In this document: positions 60,663 through 64,000 of the stretch, one piece after another
Layout: every line of letters starts with the position of its first letter
Numbering within the stretch: position 1 is the first letter of the stretch
Position numbers and translations under genes: made by a program
Source of the DNA: Imbricaverruca yamaguchii
Lineage: Eukaryota > Arthropoda > Thecostraca > Neoverrucidae
Length of the DNA stretch: 64,000 bases
Direction of reading: 5' to 3'
Assembly: GCA_034440575.1 (NCBI GenBank)
Contig: JAOTOL010001511.1
Coordinates: forward strand, 310,001 to 374,000
Notes under the pieces: model-generated
The model's database searches: none
What the model saw: only the letters and a program-made list of their open reading frames with translations
What the model was told of the DNA's origin: nothing

Positions 60663-61014
60663 CTGACATATATATCCCCTGCTTTCAAGTTGGAGCACGC
60701 ACATTTACTACGGAGGCCGTAGTAGAATTACTGGAACATGCAGGTGTGACGTCTTCACCAGTTACATTTAATTCATTCATATTTACTAAATATTCATTCA
60801 TTTATTTACGAATGGACATCACCACACATCCATCAGATACTGTTGGGGAAGCCTAGCTCGGGCTGTAGGCCTCCGTTTTACATTGTCCACACTATACCGG
60901 GACACTTCAGTGCCGCCGCTTTCTTGGTGTCCAAAGTTGCCAGTTTCCTCCGTCCACATATCCAGTGGCAGAGCACCGGCATATGATCAGACAGGCAGCC
61001 TCACAGCGAGCAGG

Positions 61015-61345
61015 CGGAGGCGGGTCACGGGTGGTGTGTCTGACCCGGACTGGTCAATGGTCACGTGACAGGACGGGGAGCGGGTGGAGGCGGGTCACGG
61101 GTGGTGTGTCTGACCCGGACTGGTCAATGGTCACGTGACAGGACGGGGGGGGTGGAGGCGGTCACGGGTGGTGTGTCTGACCCGGACTGGTCAATGGTCA
61201 CGTGACAGGACGGGGAGCGGGTGGAGGCGGGTCACGGGTGGTGTGCCTGACCCGGACTGGTCACTGGTCACGTGACAGGACGGGGAGCGGGTGGAGGCGG
61301 GTCACGGGTGGTGTGCCTGCCCCGGACTGACCAGTGGTCACGTGA
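61015..61345. repeat. 70-bp minisatellite
   Basis: Nearly five units with GGAGGCGGGTCACGGGTGGT, GACCCGGACTGGTCAATGG and TCACGTGACAGGACGGGG. Each complete unit carries the palindrome GTCACGTGAC. Confidence 0.95.
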
Positions 61346-61689
61346 CGATCAGCTTGCGACGGATCGCCGCCGGCCTCGGATTGCATACTTTTGGAACGGC
61401 AAGTGCGCCTCAAATCTCACAATTTGTCCGGGTGAGTCAGGAGCCATTCACGGCGCACACCCCACCCGCCCCTCCGACTGAACAGATTCATATCAAGCGG
61501 CACAAGCTTCCAACATCCTGGTTCAGCCTTACTTGTCTTAAAGCCTTACTTGAACTTCGCATGCACACTCAGTCACTTCCATGAAGCGGCAGCCGCGCTG
61601 CTCGCCACACGTGGGAAACGCCCGCCCGGCGAGAGTCGGTCCGCTGTAGCGGCGGCTGGCCATCGCGCGAGAGCCCGGCCGCCGGTCAC

Positions 61690-61910
61690 ACGTGACACAC
61701 AGCCTGCCACAGGCGCGCCGGTCACGTGACACCCACATTGCCACGGGCGCGGCGGTCACGTGATACTCTGCCACAGGCTCGGCGGTCACGTGATACTCTG
61801 CCACAGGCTCGGCGGTCACGTGATACTCTGCCACGGGCGCGGCGGTCAGGTGACAAATAGCCTGCCGCAGGCGCGGCGGTCGGGTGGCACTCACCTTGCC
61901 ACAGGCGCGG
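61690..61910. repeat. 30-34-bp array built from the FYVE exon 3' edge
   Basis: Seven units starting TGCCACAGGCGCGGC on the plus strand. The rightmost unit is the last codons of the FYVE exon itself (transcript GCCGCGCCTGTGGCA). The six others lie in the intron with GGTCACGTGATACTC-like remainders. Confidence 0.9.
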
Positions 61911-61996
61911 CAGTGGTGTCGGCGGTTGGTGACGGTGAACTCGGTGGTGCACAGCTGACACATGCTGGCGCGGCTGTCAGGTACCCACACCGGCGC
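61895..61996 (-). CDS. FGD: FGD exon: first half of FYVE zinc finger
   Basis: Thirty-four codons, phase 0 in and 0 out. The acceptor is CCCGCAG and the donor GGCAAG/GTGAGT. It begins [16 protein letters not shown], with the WxxD motif (W4, D7) and the first Cys pair (C13, C16). It ends [12 protein letters not shown], the R-x-H-H-C-R-x-C-G signature that binds PI3P and zinc. Both sides are bordered by tandem repeats that contain copies of the exon's own edges. An acceptor copy 51 bp upstream (exon start would be 62,047) would add 17 codons in frame, starting [17 protein letters not shown] domains are usually about 60 residues; this exon supplies the first half. Confidence 0.95.
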
Positions 61997-62570
61997 CTGC
62001 GGGCATACACAGACACTGAGTCTTACTGTCGGCACCCATACCGGCGCCTGCGGGCATACACGGACACTGAGTCTTACTGTCGGGCACCCACACCGGCGCC
62101 TGCGGGCATACACGGACACTGAGTCTTACTGTCGGGCACCCACACCGGCGCCTGCGGGGTACACACGGACACTGAGTCTTACTGTCGGGCACCCACACCG
62201 GCGCCTGCGGGACACAGACACTGAGTCTTACTGTCGGGCACCCATACCGGCGCCTGCGGGACACAGACACTGAGTCTTACTGTCGGGCACCCACACCGGC
62301 GCCTGCGGGACACGGACACTGAGTCTTACTGTCGGGCACCCATACCGGCGCCTGCGGGACACAGACACTGAGTCTTACTGTCGGGCACCCACACCGCGCT
62401 GCGGAACGCACTGAGTCTTACTGTCGGGCACCCACACCGGCGCCTGCGGGCATACACGGACACTGAGTCTTACTGTCGGGCACCCACACCGGCGCCTGCG
62501 GGCATACACGGACACTGAGTCTTACTGTCGGGCACCCACACCGGCGCCTGCGGAGCGCCTACCGGGGCGC
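61979..62570. repeat. 52-bp array built from the FYVE exon 5' edge
   Basis: Twelve units (47-53 bp, one degenerate near 62,392), each with CCACACCGGCGCCTGCGGGC and GACACTGAGTCTTACTGTCG on the plus strand. In transcript sense each unit contains CCCGCAG followed by GCGCCGGTGTGGGTGCCCGA, that is, the acceptor and first codons of the FYVE exon. Confidence 0.93.
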
Positions 62571-62930
62571 ACATTGGCGTGTCATGCAGGTGGCATGATG
62601 GTTCTTCCGGCGAATATATTTATATTGAGCATCACGCGCTACGGCAATAATATAATCACCAACGAATCGTTGTACCAATGATACCTATCACAAACGTTAC
62701 ATTTGGTTAGGAATATGAGGAAAACCAAACACTTTGACATCTCCTGGAGCTGTTATTTTGGCATGGTGAAAATGCCTGCCCTTGCTGGCAAAGGTGTGGA
62801 CGCCCCCTCCACCCCCTGCCGCCGGGGGTAACACACACACGACACGCCTATGAGGCACAAAGGGCGCCTTTTTACTTGGGAACACACTGTCTATACTGGT
62901 ACCTACTTATAATTTCTCTGGGTACAACGC
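62571..62930. other. No recognisable gene
   Basis: Probably intronic sequence upstream of the FYVE exon. No PH or DH exon recognised. Confidence 0.5.
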
Positions 62931-63525
62931 TGCCTTACTCTGGGTACACACGTGTCTTACTCTGGGTACACACGCGCTTACTCTGGGTACACACGCGTCT
63001 GGTACACGTGTCTTACTCGGGGTACACACGCGCCTTACTCTGGGTACACACGTGTCTTACTCTGGGTACACACGCGCCTTACTCTGGGTACACACGTGTC
63101 TTACTCTGGGTACACACGTGTCTTACTCTGGGTACACACGTGTCTTACTCTGGGTACACACGTGTCTTACTCTGGGTACACACGTGTCTTACTCTGGGTA
63201 CACACGTGTCTTACTCTGGGTACACACGTGTCTTACTCTGGGTACACACGTGTCTTACTCTGGGTACACACGTTACCCTTACGTGTCTTACTCTGGGTAC
63301 ACACGTGTCTTACTCTGGGTACACACGTGTCTTACTCTGGGTACACACGTGTCTTACTCTGGGTACACACGTGTCTTACTCTGGGTACACACGTGTCTTA
63401 CTCTGGGTACACACGTGTCTTACTCTGGGTACACACGTGTCTTACTCTGGGTACACACGTGTCTTACTCTGGGTACACACGTGTCTTACTCTGGATACAC
63501 ACGTGTCTTACTCGGGGTATACAAG
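62931..63525. repeat. 22-bp minisatellite
   Basis: About 27 units of TGGGTACACACGTGTCTTAC + TC. Nearly all central copies are identical, with one irregular unit near 63,275. Confidence 0.98.
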
Positions 63526-64000
63526 TCATAGGCAAAACGCAGAGGCCGGCCGGCGGTGTGTGATGATGACAACCACTCGGCCATGACCAGCTCTGTGCCT
63601 GGTCATCAAACCCACCAACCGTCACACGCCGGCCGCCCGCCGGCCAGAGAGGTCGGCGGTGGCGGGCCGGGCCCACTGCAGCCGGCACCGAGCGGCGGGC
63701 ATGATTTTGTCCCCAATACGCGGAAACTACAGGGCGCATTTGATTGGTTGACGGGCCTACGGTGTGACGTCATTATCTCTAGTACCCAGAATGCATCATC
63801 TGTTAGCTCCATTCGTCGCGTCGGCGGAAATATTTCGTCTTGTTTAGCAACGGATGCGTATGGGCTGAGTTCCCTTGAAGCTGTAAGAGATTGAATTGTG
63901 AGAGGAGACTTGGGAGAAGCCAGTGTAATTGTTCAAGTAACCGTAACCTGAACCGGCGATCTTCTACTTTTGCACGTGGGTACACCGCGTGAGGTAGACA
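63526..64000. other. No recognisable gene
   Basis: GC-rich then ordinary sequence. Short frames only. Upstream FGD exons (first PH, DH) were looked for on the minus strand and not recognised. Confidence 0.5.

Noticed and set aside
62697..62885. Minus frame as a possible upstream FGD exon
   Set aside because: No PH or DH pattern, and no convincing splice sites with matching phase.
62931..63525. Regular repeats suggesting a CRISPR array
   Set aside because: Units are directly tandem with no unique spacers, and the sequence is eukaryotic. The same reasoning excludes all other arrays here.

Overview
This is a eukaryotic, almost certainly invertebrate animal, nuclear window. It contains one spliced gene with good GT/AG introns, several LINE families, tRNA-derived SINEs and very many minisatellites. 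It shows no bacterial operon, ribosome binding site or CRISPR array. I cannot fix the phylum: an arthropod or lophotrochozoan would fit equally well.

The one real protein-coding gene I can support lies on the minus strand between about 62.0 and 30.9 kb. It is the 3' end of an FGD-family gene (FYVE, RhoGEF and PH domain protein, closest in feel to FGD5/FGD6). Six small exons (102, 100, 107, 183, 110 and 40 coding bases) carry a split FYVE zinc finger, a linker, a split C-terminal PH domain and the stop codon. All exon phases join correctly to give 642 coding bases, or 213 residues plus stop, spread over 31 kb. The DH and first PH exons should lie beyond the right edge.

Left part (1-30.9 kb), outside the recognised gene. 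A 34-bp array sits at the left edge, followed by a 33-bp and then a 34-bp minisatellite (2.28-5.18 kb). An old LINE 3' fragment and a nearly complete CR1-type LINE lie on the minus strand (6.2-10.1 kb). A SINE follows at 10.2 kb and an RT fragment at 12.4-12.7 kb. A long I-superfamily-like LINE with gag, endonuclease, RT, RNase H and a duplicated 3' end occupies about 13.2-20.5 kb. Two SINE copies come next (20.6-21.3 kb). A LINE split into an inverted endonuclease part (21.4-22.0 kb) and a direct RT part (23.7-25.6 kb) flanks a 21-bp array. A second copy of the first SINE, a tRNA-like sequence and a GC-rich array follow (25.9-27.5 kb). The stretch from 27.5 to 30.9 kb has no recognisable gene and probably includes the 3' UTR of the FGD gene.

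Right part (30.9-64 kb). The introns of the FGD gene are packed with minisatellites and microsatellites with units from 2 to 70 bp. They also hold a second CR1 LINE copy (54.2-57.8 kb), a CR1 3' fragment, and an inverted pair of SINEs with clear target-site duplications.

The most unusual feature is at the FYVE exon (61,895-61,996). Both of its edges appear to have been tandemly multiplied into the flanking introns. The upstream 52-bp array carries the splice acceptor plus the first eight codons about eleven extra times. The downstream 30-34-bp array carries copies of the last exon codons. In addition, long complementary tetranucleotide arrays, CUGU in intron 1 and ACAG in intron 2 of the transcript, flank the second FYVE exon.
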